This document shows, one piece after another, positions 52,947 to 63,787 of a stretch of 64,000 nt of DNA. The translations under genes were made by a program, and so were the position numbers. The stretch lies in assembly GCA_900757145.1 (NCBI GenBank), contig CAAEMT010000063.1:1-64000 (forward strand), read 5' to 3'. Numbering within the stretch: position 1 is the stretch's first letter; each line of letters starts with the position of its first letter. The DNA comes from Lachnospiraceae bacterium. GTDB taxonomy: Bacteria > Bacillota > Clostridia > Lachnospirales > Lachnospiraceae. The notes below the pieces were generated by a model. That model did no database searches. It was given only the letters and a program-made list of their open reading frames with translations, and was not told where the DNA came from.

Positions 52947-53369
52947 CTATTTTAGATTTCTGCCTGAAAAACTAAGCGGAAGCAGATCCTTAAGCTCATA
53001 CTCTTCCCAGGTCAGATCTCCTCTTCCCAGCAATATGGAAAATTCAGATGACTCGCAAAACTCAGCAAGCACCTGACGGCATGTACCGCACGGTGCTGCT
53101 ATATCTTTTGGAAGTGCTTCACCAGAGCCACCCACAATAGCAATCGCCTCAAAATCATGCGCCCCTTCTGAAATTGCTTTGAAGACAGCAGTACGCTCTG
53201 CACAGTTAGTCACTCCGTATGAGGCATTTTCAATATTGCATCCGGTATATATTCGTCCGTCTTTTGCGAGAAGCGCCGCTCCCACCCGGAAATCTGAATA
53301 CGGAGCATATGAAAACTTTCTCGCCTCTAAAGCCAGCTTTATCAACTGCTTTTTCTTATCCTGCTGCAT
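52947..53369 (-). CDS. cdd: Cytidine deaminase
   Basis: 140 residues from ATG 53369, GGGAGG five bases upstream. Zinc motifs NCAERTAVFKAI and PCGTCRQVL (HAE replaced by CAE, the tetrameric three-Cys type) and the substrate loop GCNIENASYG. It converts cytidine to uridine, the substrate of the phosphorylase encoded just upstream. Confidence 0.97.
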   Translation of the reverse strand: MQQDKKKQLIKLALEARKFSYAPYSDFRVGAALLAKDGRIYTGCNIENASYGVTNCAERTAVFKAISEGAHDFEAIAIVGGSGEALPKDIAAPCGTCRQVLAEFCESSEFSILLGRGDLTWEEYELKDLLPLSFSGRNLK

Positions 53370-53397
53370 ATACACCTCCCTTTCTGTATTTCCTATT

Positions 53398-54189
53398 TTA
53401 CCTGTTTACTTGTACCTCTCTGTCTTTTCGGATCAAGATCCGCAGAGCCTCCACTGCACTTGTGATCGCAGCCTCTGTATCATGTACAATAGGATTTTCT
53501 AATCCTGCTTTTTCTCTCTCCTGATTGCCGATCACAAGAAACGCCGAACCGCATCGTACATGACGATAGCCTGCTACCATAAACAGCGCTGCCGACTCCA
53601 TCTCCGATGCTTTGCATCCCATCCTAATCCATGCCTCCCACTTATTCAAAAGTTCATAGCCTGCCGGCTTCGTCTCCGGCTCGTGCTGTCCGTAGAAGGA
53701 ATCCTTACACTGCACTACACCTGTATGATACGTATAACCGCACTTCTGTGCAGCTTCGACAAGGGCATTTGTCACTCCAAGATCCGGTACTGCCGGATAC
53801 TCAATCGGTGCATATTCACGGCTTGTCCCTTCCATACGGATTGCTCCTGTTGCAATGACAAGATCACCGCCCTTTACATCAATGTCCATACCGCCGCACG
53901 TTCCGACACGGATAAATGTATCCGCACCGCAGTTTACAAGTTCCTCCATCGCAATAGATGCCGACGGACCTCCGATTCCTGTCGAAGTGACACTCACCTT
54001 TTCTCCATCGAGCATCCCTGTATACGTAACAAATTCACGGCTGTCTGCTACCAGTTTTGCATCTTCAAAATGACCTGCAATCTTCTCACAGCGCTTCGGA
54101 TCACCTGGCAGGATGACATACCGTCCTACATCACCTGCACGCAGCTGTACATGATATTGCAATCCAACTTCTCCCGAATAGTTCTGCAT
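53398..54189 (-). CDS. udp: Uridine phosphorylase
   Basis: 263 residues, ATG 54189 behind AGGAGG. Motifs: [38 protein letters not shown] (phosphate site) and [13 protein letters not shown] (ribose-binding Met-Glu). It splits uridine into uracil and ribose-1-phosphate. First gene of the nucleoside operon with cdd and deoB. Confidence 0.96.
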   Translation of the reverse strand: MQNYSGEVGLQYHVQLRAGDVGRYVILPGDPKRCEKIAGHFEDAKLVADSREFVTYTGMLDGEKVSVTSTGIGGPSASIAMEELVNCGADTFIRVGTCGGMDIDVKGGDLVIATGAIRMEGTSREYAPIEYPAVPDLGVTNALVEAAQKCGYTYHTGVVQCKDSFYGQHEPETKPAGYELLNKWEAWIRMGCKASEMESAALFMVAGYRHVRCGSAFLVIGNQEREKAGLENPIVHDTEAAITSAVEALRILIRKDREVQVNR

Positions 54190-54231
54190 AATGATTTACC
54201 TCCTGTACTAAGATATGGATCTATGTCCAAT

Positions 54232-54260
54232 ATCATACTACTACAAAAAACAAAATACAA
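54232..54260 (-). promoter_or_regulatory. Promoter of the nucleoside operon
   Basis: Minus strand: -35 TTGTAT, 17-bp spacer, -10 TATGAT, about 40 bp before udp. Confidence 0.6.
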
Positions 54261-54305
54261 TATTTCAAGATAAATCCCGCAAATTCCATCTCCACCTAAA
54301 TGGCT

Positions 54306-54761
54306 TTATTTTTCAAAATCTTCTTCCTCTGTTCCTACATCCTCCGCTTCAATAAATACAGTAGAGACCTGAAACGGAAGCGGAAATTTGCTGGATTTCA
54401 CTGCCTGTCTGACGGAGTCTGTCAAATCTGCGCAACACTGTTTATCCGTTTTTACAACCGTTACGCTTTTTATATCGTTATACATCAAAATTTTACTCAG
54501 CTTGGTCATAATATCAAAATCAGTCTCCATGCAGCAGATCAGCACTACTTTTCCGCGCCCATAAACACTGTGAAACTGAGAATAGGCAAAGGCACTGCAG
54601 TCCGCCGCAATAAGAAGATGTCCATGATGATAGTAAGGAGATACAACCGGAGCTTTCCACAGCTTGATCGGCCACTGAACAAGCTCACTGCTCTTTCCCT
54701 CAAAGTGATTCGGATCAAAATTATCTATGTTTTCCCACGGATTAAAATTCTTCGTATACAT
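54306..54761 (-). CDS. Conserved protein resembling the non-ferredoxin half of clostridial 4Fe-4S proteins
   Basis: 151 residues, ATG 54761 behind GGGAGAGG. The segment HLLIAADCSAFAYSQFH, the strand GKVVLICCMETD and the DIKSVTVVKTDKQCC stretch correspond to a domain that in other clostridial proteins follows two 4Fe-4S clusters (there with VPCCGG). Here the cluster domain is absent and the CCGG motif reads CCAD. Cysteines remain (about 56, 75-76, 112-113), so metal or cluster binding is possible. It starts 14 bp after csoR and is surely cotranscribed. Confidence 0.72.
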   Translation of the reverse strand: MYTKNFNPWENIDNFDPNHFEGKSSELVQWPIKLWKAPVVSPYYHHGHLLIAADCSAFAYSQFHSVYGRGKVVLICCMETDFDIMTKLSKILMYNDIKSVTVVKTDKQCCADLTDSVRQAVKSSKFPLPFQVSTVFIEAEDVGTEEEDFEK

Positions 54762-54775
54762 ATTTTCTCCCTCTC

Positions 54776-55090
54776 CTACAGATATTTCTGTATCACTTTC
54801 TGAAATTCATCAATCGCTTCTGTATCACCATCTTCAATTGCATGGACAATACAGTGTGTCATGTGCTCATTGATTATCTGCTTTCCGAGACCGTTCAGCG
54901 CTGACTTTGTAGCAGCTATCTGCATCAGAACATCCGAGCAGTCCTCATCTGCTTCTATCATTCTCTTTACATACTGCAAATGACCAATCACACGTGAAAT
55001 TCTGTTTAATTGTCTTTTCTTTTCCTGAGGATCATGGAAATGCCCATGTGTATGCAAACACTCCTCTGATTTGTTTTTTGAATGATCCAT
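54776..55090 (-). CDS. CsoR/FrmR-family metal-sensing repressor
   Basis: 104 residues from ATG 55090, GGGGAGG six bases upstream; the longer open frame to 55303 overlaps another gene and has no ribosome site. Four-helix DUF156 fold: RQLNRISRVIGHLQYVKRMI, Cys in EDCSDVL, and HMTHC giving the His-x3-Cys pair of CsoR copper sensors. A His-rich N-terminus (HTHGHFHD) is extra. No copper exporter is adjacent. Probably represses its own unit including the downstream Cys-containing protein. Confidence 0.9.
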   Translation of the reverse strand: MDHSKNKSEECLHTHGHFHDPQEKKRQLNRISRVIGHLQYVKRMIEADEDCSDVLMQIAATKSALNGLGKQIINEHMTHCIVHAIEDGDTEAIDEFQKVIQKYL

Positions 55091-55184
55091 GTCGTCCTCC
55101 CCGGAATAGCTTTTTTCATTATTCGATACAGCACAGACAATGTGCATAACTTCATGTAAAGATAACACAATTCTATTTTGCTGC

Positions 55185-55203
55185 GAAGCTCCCTGGGGGG
55201 ATG
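55185..55203 (-). promoter_or_regulatory. Possible CsoR operator
   Basis: The G/C tract CTCCCTGGGGGGATG (read on the plus strand) is a near palindrome of the C-tract/G-tract type bound by CsoR-family proteins. It lies about 100 bp upstream of csoR, between it and the nitroreductase stop. Weak evidence, no repeat copy seen. Confidence 0.3.
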
Positions 55204-55206
55204 TTT

Positions 55207-55938
55207 TTACCGCTGAAACTCTTCCAGATACTTTTCCACAGACCTTGTCATCTCCTGTGAAAAAGCAGACTGAAACTTCCTGGCGCAAAATGCCTGCATC
55301 CATTCTTCGTACGGTTTCTGCCCTGCTTTTGATGCAAACATCTCCTTAAGCTCGTCCCCATCCATATGACGGTATCCGTTTTCATGTACGATATGACGCA
55401 TCTCCACCCTTGACGGCTTCTGACGATCTATTTGCTGCTGTGTCGGATAGCCGAACACCGCCATCACCGCCGGAAATACGTACTGCGGAAGCTTAAGAAG
55501 CCTGCGCTGTTTTTCACAGTTTTCCATCACATCTCCGATATAACACGAACCGATTCCCAGACTCCATGCCGCCGTAACTGCATTCTGCGCCGCGATAGCC
55601 GTATCCGTCACAGCAAGCATCAAATCTCCAACACCCGGCGTACGCGGCTTGCAGCCTGCATGAACGAACGCATCGTACCATTTCCTGCAGTCTGCACAGA
55701 AAATAAGCACCATATCTGCTTTCGCGATAAACGGCTGATTATCACACGTCTTTACAAGCTCCTCTTTCAGAGACTGATCTGTAATATCTAGAATCGTATA
55801 AAGCTGCTGATTGCCTGCGGTAGGCGCCATCACAGCAGCCTCAAGGATTGTATTTTTCTCCTCCCGGGTGATTTTTCTTTGCTCAAAAACACGGACTGAT
55901 TTTCGTCCGGACAATTGTTTTACTATTTCATTCATCAT
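55207..55938 (-). CDS. Nitroreductase-family oxidoreductase
   Basis: 243 residues from ATG 55938, six bases after GAGG. FMN-binding motifs: RKSVRVFEQRKI at the start, AAVMAPTAGNQQLY, and AAQNAVTAAWSLGIGSCYIGDVMEN. The C-terminal 50 residues resemble NfrA/FRP-type enzymes. Reduces nitro-aromatics or flavin-like substrates with NAD(P)H; physiological substrate unknown. Lies upstream of csoR on the same strand with 116 bp between. Confidence 0.92.
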   Translation of the reverse strand: MMNEIVKQLSGRKSVRVFEQRKITREEKNTILEAAVMAPTAGNQQLYTILDITDQSLKEELVKTCDNQPFIAKADMVLIFCADCRKWYDAFVHAGCKPRTPGVGDLMLAVTDTAIAAQNAVTAAWSLGIGSCYIGDVMENCEKQRRLLKLPQYVFPAVMAVFGYPTQQQIDRQKPSRVEMRHIVHENGYRHMDGDELKEMFASKAGQKPYEEWMQAFCARKFQSAFSQEMTRSVEKYLEEFQR

Positions 55939-56138
55939 ACTTTTCCTCTTTTCTTCCTTCAAAGACCTCTCTTATCAGTGAATTACAAAATATTGAGATT
56001 TCTGATTTCCTAATTTTAGGAGGGTAACGTTTTAGCAAAGTATAGCATACTGTTTGTTTTTTTTCCATACTCAGATCACAGCTTTTCCACAGACCTTGCT
56101 GCGGGCATACCGCACGGTTTTCTCTTTTTTACGCAAAC

Positions 56139-56167
56139 AGCGCAGGGACTTCCCTGCGCCGTTTTTT
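56139..56167 (-). terminator. ATP synthase operon terminator
   Basis: Stem GCGCAGGGA/TCCCTGCGC closed by two bases, with A-rich and T-rich flanks, 18 bp after the atpC stop. Confidence 0.88.
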
Positions 56168-56184
56168 ACCAAAATATTCTTTTT

Positions 56185-56601
56185 CTACAGATTAATCGTT
56201 CCGTCTTTTCTTCCTTTCAGCCTCGACATTGCGCGTGCAAGCGATGCCTGCGTGATTCGGTACTCCTGAATTGACTGTTTCTGACGCAGCGCCTCCTGTG
56301 CCCGTGCAAGCGCTTCACGCGCGCGCACCTCGTCGATCTCGTCAGGATGCTCTGCCGTGTCAACCAGCACTGTCACACGATTATTCGCCGATTGCGCAAA
56401 GCCATTCCCCACGACCGCAGTTTCCCATGTACCGTCCACTCTTTTAAAACGCATCAGCCCCGGTTGCAGCGCTACTACCATGTTATCATGGTGAGCCATA
56501 AACGCCCATTCTCCATCCAGCCCTGGAACGATGACAATCTCGCACATTCCCTTATAAAATATGCGATCGCTTGCCACAACTCTTAAGTAAAACTCGGACA
56601 T
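56185..56601 (-). CDS. atpC: ATP synthase F1 epsilon subunit
   Basis: 138 residues, ATG 56601 behind AAGGAGC. N-terminal beta sandwich with VIVPGLDGEWAFMAHHDNMV and VGNGFAQSANNRVTVLVDTAE, then two C-terminal helices (AREALARAQEALRQKQ). Couples and inhibits the F1 motor. Last gene of the operon. Confidence 0.95.
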   Translation of the reverse strand: MSEFYLRVVASDRIFYKGMCEIVIVPGLDGEWAFMAHHDNMVVALQPGLMRFKRVDGTWETAVVGNGFAQSANNRVTVLVDTAEHPDEIDEVRAREALARAQEALRQKQSIQEYRITQASLARAMSRLKGRKDGTINL

Positions 56602-56653
56602 ACCGCCTTGCTCCTTCCAAACTCATCCTTAATCGATCAAAAGTGTCCGCAGC

Positions 56654-58956
<2,303 letters not shown>

Positions 58957-60984
58957 TTACTCACCCTGTTTCTGCCATGTTTCCCGGAAGCATTTTACAG
59001 CCTCGAGAATCCTGTTTTTCAGTTCCTCGCCAAGATCTTTTTGAAGCTCCAGTTCATTTATAATGTCCGGCTGCGCTGTATGAAACCACGCAAGCATCTC
59101 TTTCTGAAATTTTTTCAGCTGCTCAAGCGGAATCTGCAAAAGCAGTCTTCCGGTCACGGCACACAAAGTGATCACCTGATCCTCCATTGTGAGCGGTTCG
59201 CAAAGCGGCTGCTTCAAAAGCTCCATCAATCCTCTGCCGTACTGAAGCATCTCTTTCGTCGATGCATCCAAATCTGAGCTGAACTGGGTGAATACCTCCA
59301 TCTCCCGATACTGCGCAAGATCAATCCTGATACTTCCTGCAGCTTTTTTCATCGCCTTTGTCTGCGCTGCTCCACCGACACGTGAAACAGAAAGACCGAC
59401 ATTGACGGCCGGACGCATACCTGAGAAAAAGAGATCACTTTCCAGAAATATCTGACCGTCTGTGATAGAGATTACATTCGTCGGAATATAGGCCGAAACG
59501 TCTCCCGCCTGCGTCTCGATAATTGGAAGCGCCGTAATTGAACCGCCTCCCTGCGCCTTGCTTAAGCGGCTTGAACGTTCAAGCAGTCTGGAATGCAGGT
59601 AGAACACATCTCCCGGATATGCTTCTCGTCCCGGAGAACGTTCCAGCAAAAGCGAAAGCGCACGGTATGCGACTGCATGCTTGGAAAGATCATCATAAAC
59701 AATCAGGACATCTTTGCCCTGATGCATGAAATACTCTGCGAGCGCAGTTGCCGAATACGGAGCAGCATACTGCAGCGGTGCCGGATCGGAAGCCGTAGCA
59801 GCTACTACAATCGTATATTCTAAGGCATCATACTTTTTCAGTGTATTTACAAGCTTTGCAATCGTCGAAGCCTTCTGTCCAATCGCTGTGTAAATACAGA
59901 TGACGTCCTTTCCCTTCTGATTCAGGATTGTATCCATCGCGATCGATGTTTTTCCTGTCTGTCGGTCACCAATAATCAGTTCACGCTGGCCTCTTCCGAT
60001 TGGAAACATGGAGTCAATCGCAAGGATACCGGTCTCGAGAGGCACGCTTACAGACTGTCTTTCTACAATACCCGGTGCTTCCTCCTCCATCGGAAGGTAG
60101 GAAGCAGCTCGTATAGGAGCACCCCCATCGATCGGTGCACCAAGAGGATCGACGACTCTGCCAAGAAAATCTTCTCCGACAGGGATTCCGGCCTTCTTTC
60201 CTGTACGCATGACTCTCGTACCTTCGCGGATGCCTGTATCGCGCCCGAACAGAATACATGCCACCTCTTCCCTGCGGATGTCTTGTACCATTCCCTTTAT
60301 TCCATTGTCAAATACAACGATTTCCCCGTACATCGCGTGATCGATACCGTCGATATTAGCGATTCCATCACCAACCCAATTAACAACTCCAATTTCCTTT
60401 TCATGAGCTTCCAGATCAAAATCTTCAATTTCACTTTTCAGAATTGAGATGATCCCGTCAAGACTCTGAGGCTGTACCTGACTGCTGCTTTCCAGTTTTT
60501 CTTTCATCTGACGGATTCTTCCATTTCTGGACCAGTCGAACTCTTCCCCACCGACAGTAAGCACAAAGCCTCCGCCCAGAGATGCATCCTTTTCCATCTC
60601 AAAGTCCAAATCCTGGACCTTATATTTTTCTGTAATGAACCTGCGGATTCCTTCCAGATGTTTTTCATCAGGTTCCGTCACATACCGAAGCTTTGCTCGA
60701 AGTGTCCCCTTTTTCTGCGGAATCTGCATGCGGTACACTTTGCAGATCTCAGAGAACATTGAGATTGCGTCATTATCACACAGAATCTTCAGGAAATCCC
60801 TGATCTGCATCGGAAACACCTTTTCAATCACATGATGTTTCTTTTCAAGATTCACCGTCGGATCCGACAGATCTGTAAGGACCTGGGGAACTGCCTCAAA
60901 AATATCGGCTGCCTGCTTCTGAATATCCTGCGGGATTTCAAGACGGTGCATCATCTGTGCATACTTTTCTATTGCCTGCAACAT
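58957..60984 (-). CDS. atpHA: ATP synthase delta-alpha subunit fusion
   Basis: 675 residues in one uninterrupted frame, ATG 60984. Residues 1-166 are a complete delta (OSCP) subunit ending in the family pattern GGFVLTVGGEEFDWSRNGRI. After a short linker (about 167-173, SSQVQPQ), residues 174-675 are a complete alpha subunit: SEIEDFDLEAHEKEIGVV, VGDGIANIDGIDHAMYGE, Walker A GDRQTGKTSIA and VVDPLGAPIDGG. No stop, no in-frame start with a ribosome site and no frameshift sign exist at the junction. In nearly all bacteria atpH and atpA are separate genes; F1 has one delta but three alpha, so the fusion raises a stoichiometry question. Confidence 0.95.
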   Translation of the reverse strand: MLQAIEKYAQMMHRLEIPQDIQKQAADIFEAVPQVLTDLSDPTVNLEKKHHVIEKVFPMQIRDFLKILCDNDAISMFSEICKVYRMQIPQKKGTLRAKLRYVTEPDEKHLEGIRRFITEKYKVQDLDFEMEKDASLGGGFVLTVGGEEFDWSRNGRIRQMKEKLESSSQVQPQSLDGIISILKSEIEDFDLEAHEKEIGVVNWVGDGIANIDGIDHAMYGEIVVFDNGIKGMVQDIRREEVACILFGRDTGIREGTRVMRTGKKAGIPVGEDFLGRVVDPLGAPIDGGAPIRAASYLPMEEEAPGIVERQSVSVPLETGILAIDSMFPIGRGQRELIIGDRQTGKTSIAMDTILNQKGKDVICIYTAIGQKASTIAKLVNTLKKYDALEYTIVVAATASDPAPLQYAAPYSATALAEYFMHQGKDVLIVYDDLSKHAVAYRALSLLLERSPGREAYPGDVFYLHSRLLERSSRLSKAQGGGSITALPIIETQAGDVSAYIPTNVISITDGQIFLESDLFFSGMRPAVNVGLSVSRVGGAAQTKAMKKAAGSIRIDLAQYREMEVFTQFSSDLDASTKEMLQYGRGLMELLKQPLCEPLTMEDQVITLCAVTGRLLLQIPLEQLKKFQKEMLAWFHTAQPDIINELELQKDLGEELKNRILEAVKCFRETWQKQGE

Positions 60985-60999
60985 ACTTTACACTCCATT

Positions 61000-61497
61000 T
61001 CACTTTGTCTCATGCTTATCTTTTTCCTGTGCTGCCAGAAATGCATCGTACAGCCGCTTGTCATTATCAGCTCCGTCTGCCGTTCCTGCCATCTTCGCTG
61101 CTGCCGAAAGCACCATCTCACGGATCTGTGAATCTGCCTGCTGCATCATCGCATCCTTTTCCTTTTTTGCATCCTCTCTTGCATCTGCTATAATATTCTG
61201 TGCCGTATGCTTCGCTTCATCCACAATACGCCCATACTCTTTGCCTGCCTGTGTATGTGCTTCTGTAACGATCCGCTCCTTCTCGCCTACGGCATCCTGA
61301 AGAAGCGCTTCGTATTTTTCATAGCTTTCCTTTGCCTGTGACTCCTTCGCATCTGCCTGTGCGAATCTGCTGTCTGCCTCTGCCTGACGTTTTGCCAGGA
61401 TCTCATTGACCGGCTTAAACAAAAACCGTTTCATCAGCAGATACAGAATCAACAGGTTGATAATATTAAAAAGAATATTCCAGTCTAATCGAAGCAC
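61000..61497 (-). CDS. atpF: ATP synthase Fo b subunit
   Basis: 165 residues, GTG 61497 behind GGCAGG. One N-terminal membrane helix (LDWNILFNIINLLILYLLMKRFLF) followed by a long charged helix that forms the peripheral stalk. Single b gene. Lies 15 bp upstream of the delta-alpha fusion it must bind. Confidence 0.95.
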   Translation of the reverse strand: MLRLDWNILFNIINLLILYLLMKRFLFKPVNEILAKRQAEADSRFAQADAKESQAKESYEKYEALLQDAVGEKERIVTEAHTQAGKEYGRIVDEAKHTAQNIIADAREDAKKEKDAMMQQADSQIREMVLSAAAKMAGTADGADNDKRLYDAFLAAQEKDKHETK

Positions 61498-61614
61498 TGT
61501 TTTTTCCTGCCTTTCCTAATTTTTATTCATAGGTATATGATCATACCATTGCCGCTCTCTGACGACCGAAGCGCCGGCTCCGATACGTAAAAAGTAGCTA
61601 TCATTTCTTCTTCG

Positions 61615-61839
61615 TCAGCCCAGAAACAAAATGATCAGGAGTGCAACTACAAAACCAAAGATTGCAGTACCCTCTGCCATGGCACATCCGATCAGAAGAA
61701 GCTTACTGATCTTTCCGTCTGCTTCCGGCTGTCTTGCTACCGCGTCCGTTGCCTTGCCCGTTGCGATACCAATACCGATACCTGCTCCGATACCTGTAAG
61801 TGCTGCGATTCCTGCCCCGATTGCAATGATTGTATTCAT
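61615..61839 (-). CDS. atpE: ATP synthase Fo c subunit, proton type
   Basis: 74 residues, ATG 61839 behind AAGGAGAT. Two membrane helices joined by the polar loop ARQPEADGK. The ion-carrying Glu is in AMAEGTAIF. The Gln of sodium-type c subunits (GQG in helix 1) is replaced by Ile (GIGIG), and the Ser after the Glu by Gly, so the ring most likely carries protons. Confidence 0.95.
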   Translation of the reverse strand: MNTIIAIGAGIAALTGIGAGIGIGIATGKATDAVARQPEADGKISKLLLIGCAMAEGTAIFGFVVALLIILFLG

Positions 61840-61923
61840 ACTTTTATCTCCTTTTCTTATCCCTTTTCACTATTTTCGGATTATATTCTTATATTCATTC
61901 TTTTGTCTATATGTATCCTCCAT

Positions 61924-62613
61924 CTATTCTATTGCTTCCTTGATAAACAACGAAGTCAGAAATACAAATACATACGCCTGTATCAAACCGTCAAAAATAT
62001 CAAAATAAAAACTAAACACAAGCGGAACACCGACCGGGATCACCATCTTAATCAGCTCCATTATGACAAATGCTCCGAGGACATTACCGAATAGTCGCAT
62101 ACACAACGAGAGCGGCCGGATAAAGACCTCCATCACATTAATCGGAGCGATGACTGCCATAGGCTCGGCAAATCCCTTCGCCCATTTTCTCACACCCTTC
62201 TGCCGGATGCCGGCTGCTTCGATCAGTGCGATACTCATCAGTGCGAGCGCCGCTGTGACATTAAGATCCTTTGTCGGAGGTTTTACGCCTACAAGTCCGA
62301 TGACATTTGCTGTCGCAACATACAAAAGAACCGTTACAAGGTAAGGCACATACTTCTTGCCTTCCTCTCCAATCATGTCTTCTACAAAGTTGTTCACCCA
62401 GCTCACTGCCGCTTCGACCGCCGCCTGCTTTTTGCTGATGTTTCTCACCCGCATACCATGCGTCAGCCAGATTGACAGCAGTACGAGAACCGCCATAATG
62501 ATCCAAGTCATCACAGTGGACTCTGAGACACCGATTCCTCCAAACAGAGGTATCGTAAATACGTCCTCACAAGTCAGCTCTTCGAGAAGATTTTCTGCCA
62601 GCTTTTCCATCAC
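61924..62613 (-). CDS. atpB: ATP synthase Fo a subunit
   Basis: 229 residues, ATG 62613 behind GGAAG. Five to six membrane helices; the essential Arg lies in SLCMRLFGNVLGAFVIMEL and the segment FVEDMIGEEGKKYVPYLVTVLLYV is typical. First gene of the operon; no atpI precedes it. Confidence 0.96.
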   Translation of the reverse strand: MMEKLAENLLEELTCEDVFTIPLFGGIGVSESTVMTWIIMAVLVLLSIWLTHGMRVRNISKKQAAVEAAVSWVNNFVEDMIGEEGKKYVPYLVTVLLYVATANVIGLVGVKPPTKDLNVTAALALMSIALIEAAGIRQKGVRKWAKGFAEPMAVIAPINVMEVFIRPLSLCMRLFGNVLGAFVIMELIKMVIPVGVPLVFSFYFDIFDGLIQAYVFVFLTSLFIKEAIE

Positions 62614-62680
62614 ATCACTTCCTTTCCCTGCGCAATCTTCCTTTGCGCGCCTTCTTTTCTTGCGTTTTCAACACCGCTGT

Positions 62681-62709
62681 ATTATACTCACATTAATTCA
62701 ATATGTAAA
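62681..62709 (-). promoter_or_regulatory. Promoter of the ATP synthase operon
   Basis: Minus strand: -35 TTTACA, 17-bp spacer, perfect -10 TATAAT, about 70 bp before atpB. Confidence 0.8.
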
Positions 62710-62731
62710 ATATATTTTTAATCAGTCTGAT

Positions 62732-62746
62732 ATATCAAATTGATAT
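62732..62746. promoter_or_regulatory. Palindromic LysR-type operator
   Basis: Perfect 15-bp palindrome ATATCAA-A-TTGATAT, which contains the T-N11-A LysR motif. It lies 16 bp before the LysR start and 23 bp upstream of the atp -35, so it could serve both autoregulation and the divergent atp promoter. Confidence 0.7.
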
Positions 62747-62761
62747 GCCAAGAGGTGAATA

Positions 62762-63664
62762 ATGAGTATTTCTTACGATTATTATCGAATATTTTATTAC
62801 GTTGCAAAGTACAAAAGTTTTACACAGGCTGCTAATATCCTCCTGAGTAACCAGCCAAACGTCTCTCGTGCCGTCAATAATCTGGAAAATGAGCTTGGCT
62901 GCCGCCTCTTTATCCGCTCTAACCGAGGCGTTACACTGACAACAGAAGGCCAGTACCTGTTCAGCCGCGTTTCGGCTGCCCACCGTCAGCTTGAAGCTGC
63001 GGAAGCAGAACTTGCCGATGCAAAAAGTCTTCAGCACGGCATCATTTCAATCGGTGTAAGCGAGATCGCACTGCACACACTCCTGCTGCCGCGTCTCAAA
63101 GAATTTCATACGCTTTATCCCGGTATCCGCGTACATCTTACAAGTGTCACAACAACCCAGGCAATTACCTCCTTGAAAATGGGGCTCGTTGATTTCGCGT
63201 TGATCACTACGCCTGTGACACTGCGCCGTCCCTTGAAGGGTATCCCCCTGATGGCAATCCATGAAAATCTCTTTGGAGGTCCGCGCTTTGCTGCGCTTTC
63301 CAAAGAAACACAGACAATAAAAAGTCTGTCAGATTATCCCATCATCCTTCCCAATTCACATACGGCGACTCGTGATTTTTACAATCACTTTTTTCTCGAT
63401 CATGGACTTTCTCTCATCCCTGAGATTGAAGCCTCTGTCATAGATCAAATCCTTCCTATGATAAAGAGCGATCTCGGTCTTGGATTTCTTGCCGAAGTAT
63501 TTTCAGAAGAAGCGGTTAAGAACAAAGAAATTTTTCATATCAGACTTGACTGCGAGATTCCATCCAGAAGTATCTGTCTTGTCAGAGATACCTCCAGACC
63601 GATGAATATCGCAGCAAAGGAATTTGAGAAAATGCTGACAAAGGATTCCTCTTTAAAAGTATAG
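62762..63664 (+). CDS. LysR-family transcriptional regulator
   Basis: 300 residues, ATG 62762 behind AAGAGGTG. Winged helix-turn-helix (YYVAKYKSFTQAANILLSNQ, PNVSRAVNNLENELGCRLFIRSNRGV) and a two-lobed effector domain (ISIGVSEIALHTLLLPRLKEF, MIKSDLGLGFLAEVF). Divergent from atpB with 148 bp between starts. Control of an ATP synthase operon by a LysR protein would be unusual; it may regulate only itself or distant genes. The effector is unknown. Confidence 0.92.
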   Translation: MSISYDYYRIFYYVAKYKSFTQAANILLSNQPNVSRAVNNLENELGCRLFIRSNRGVTLTTEGQYLFSRVSAAHRQLEAAEAELADAKSLQHGIISIGVSEIALHTLLLPRLKEFHTLYPGIRVHLTSVTTTQAITSLKMGLVDFALITTPVTLRRPLKGIPLMAIHENLFGGPRFAALSKETQTIKSLSDYPIILPNSHTATRDFYNHFFLDHGLSLIPEIEASVIDQILPMIKSDLGLGFLAEVFSEEAVKNKEIFHIRLDCEIPSRSICLVRDTSRPMNIAAKEFEKMLTKDSSLKV

Positions 63665-63711
63665 CAGCCAATCTTCCGTTATTAGCTGTACAATACCTGA
63701 AAAGGCAAAAC

Positions 63712-63757
63712 AAAAACCCAGATTTCCGTGATATGTGCCACTGGAAATCTGGGTTTT
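63712..63757. terminator. Bidirectional terminator
   Basis: Perfect stem AAAAACCCAGATTTCC/GGAAATCTGGGTTTTT around 15 bases, between the converging LysR gene and the NiaR-like gene. Confidence 0.93.
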
Positions 63758-63787
63758 TGTTATTCTCTATATTTCTGCTCACAGCAT

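Noticed and set aside
55091..55303. N-terminal extension of CsoR
   Set aside because: It overlaps the nitroreductase end, adds 71 unrelated residues, and GGGGAGG precedes the ATG at 55090.
60440..60500. Separate atpH and atpA genes with a sequencing frameshift or hidden internal start at the junction
   Set aside because: Both domains are complete and in the same frame; no frameshift is needed and the only nearby in-frame ATG has a weak ribosome site.
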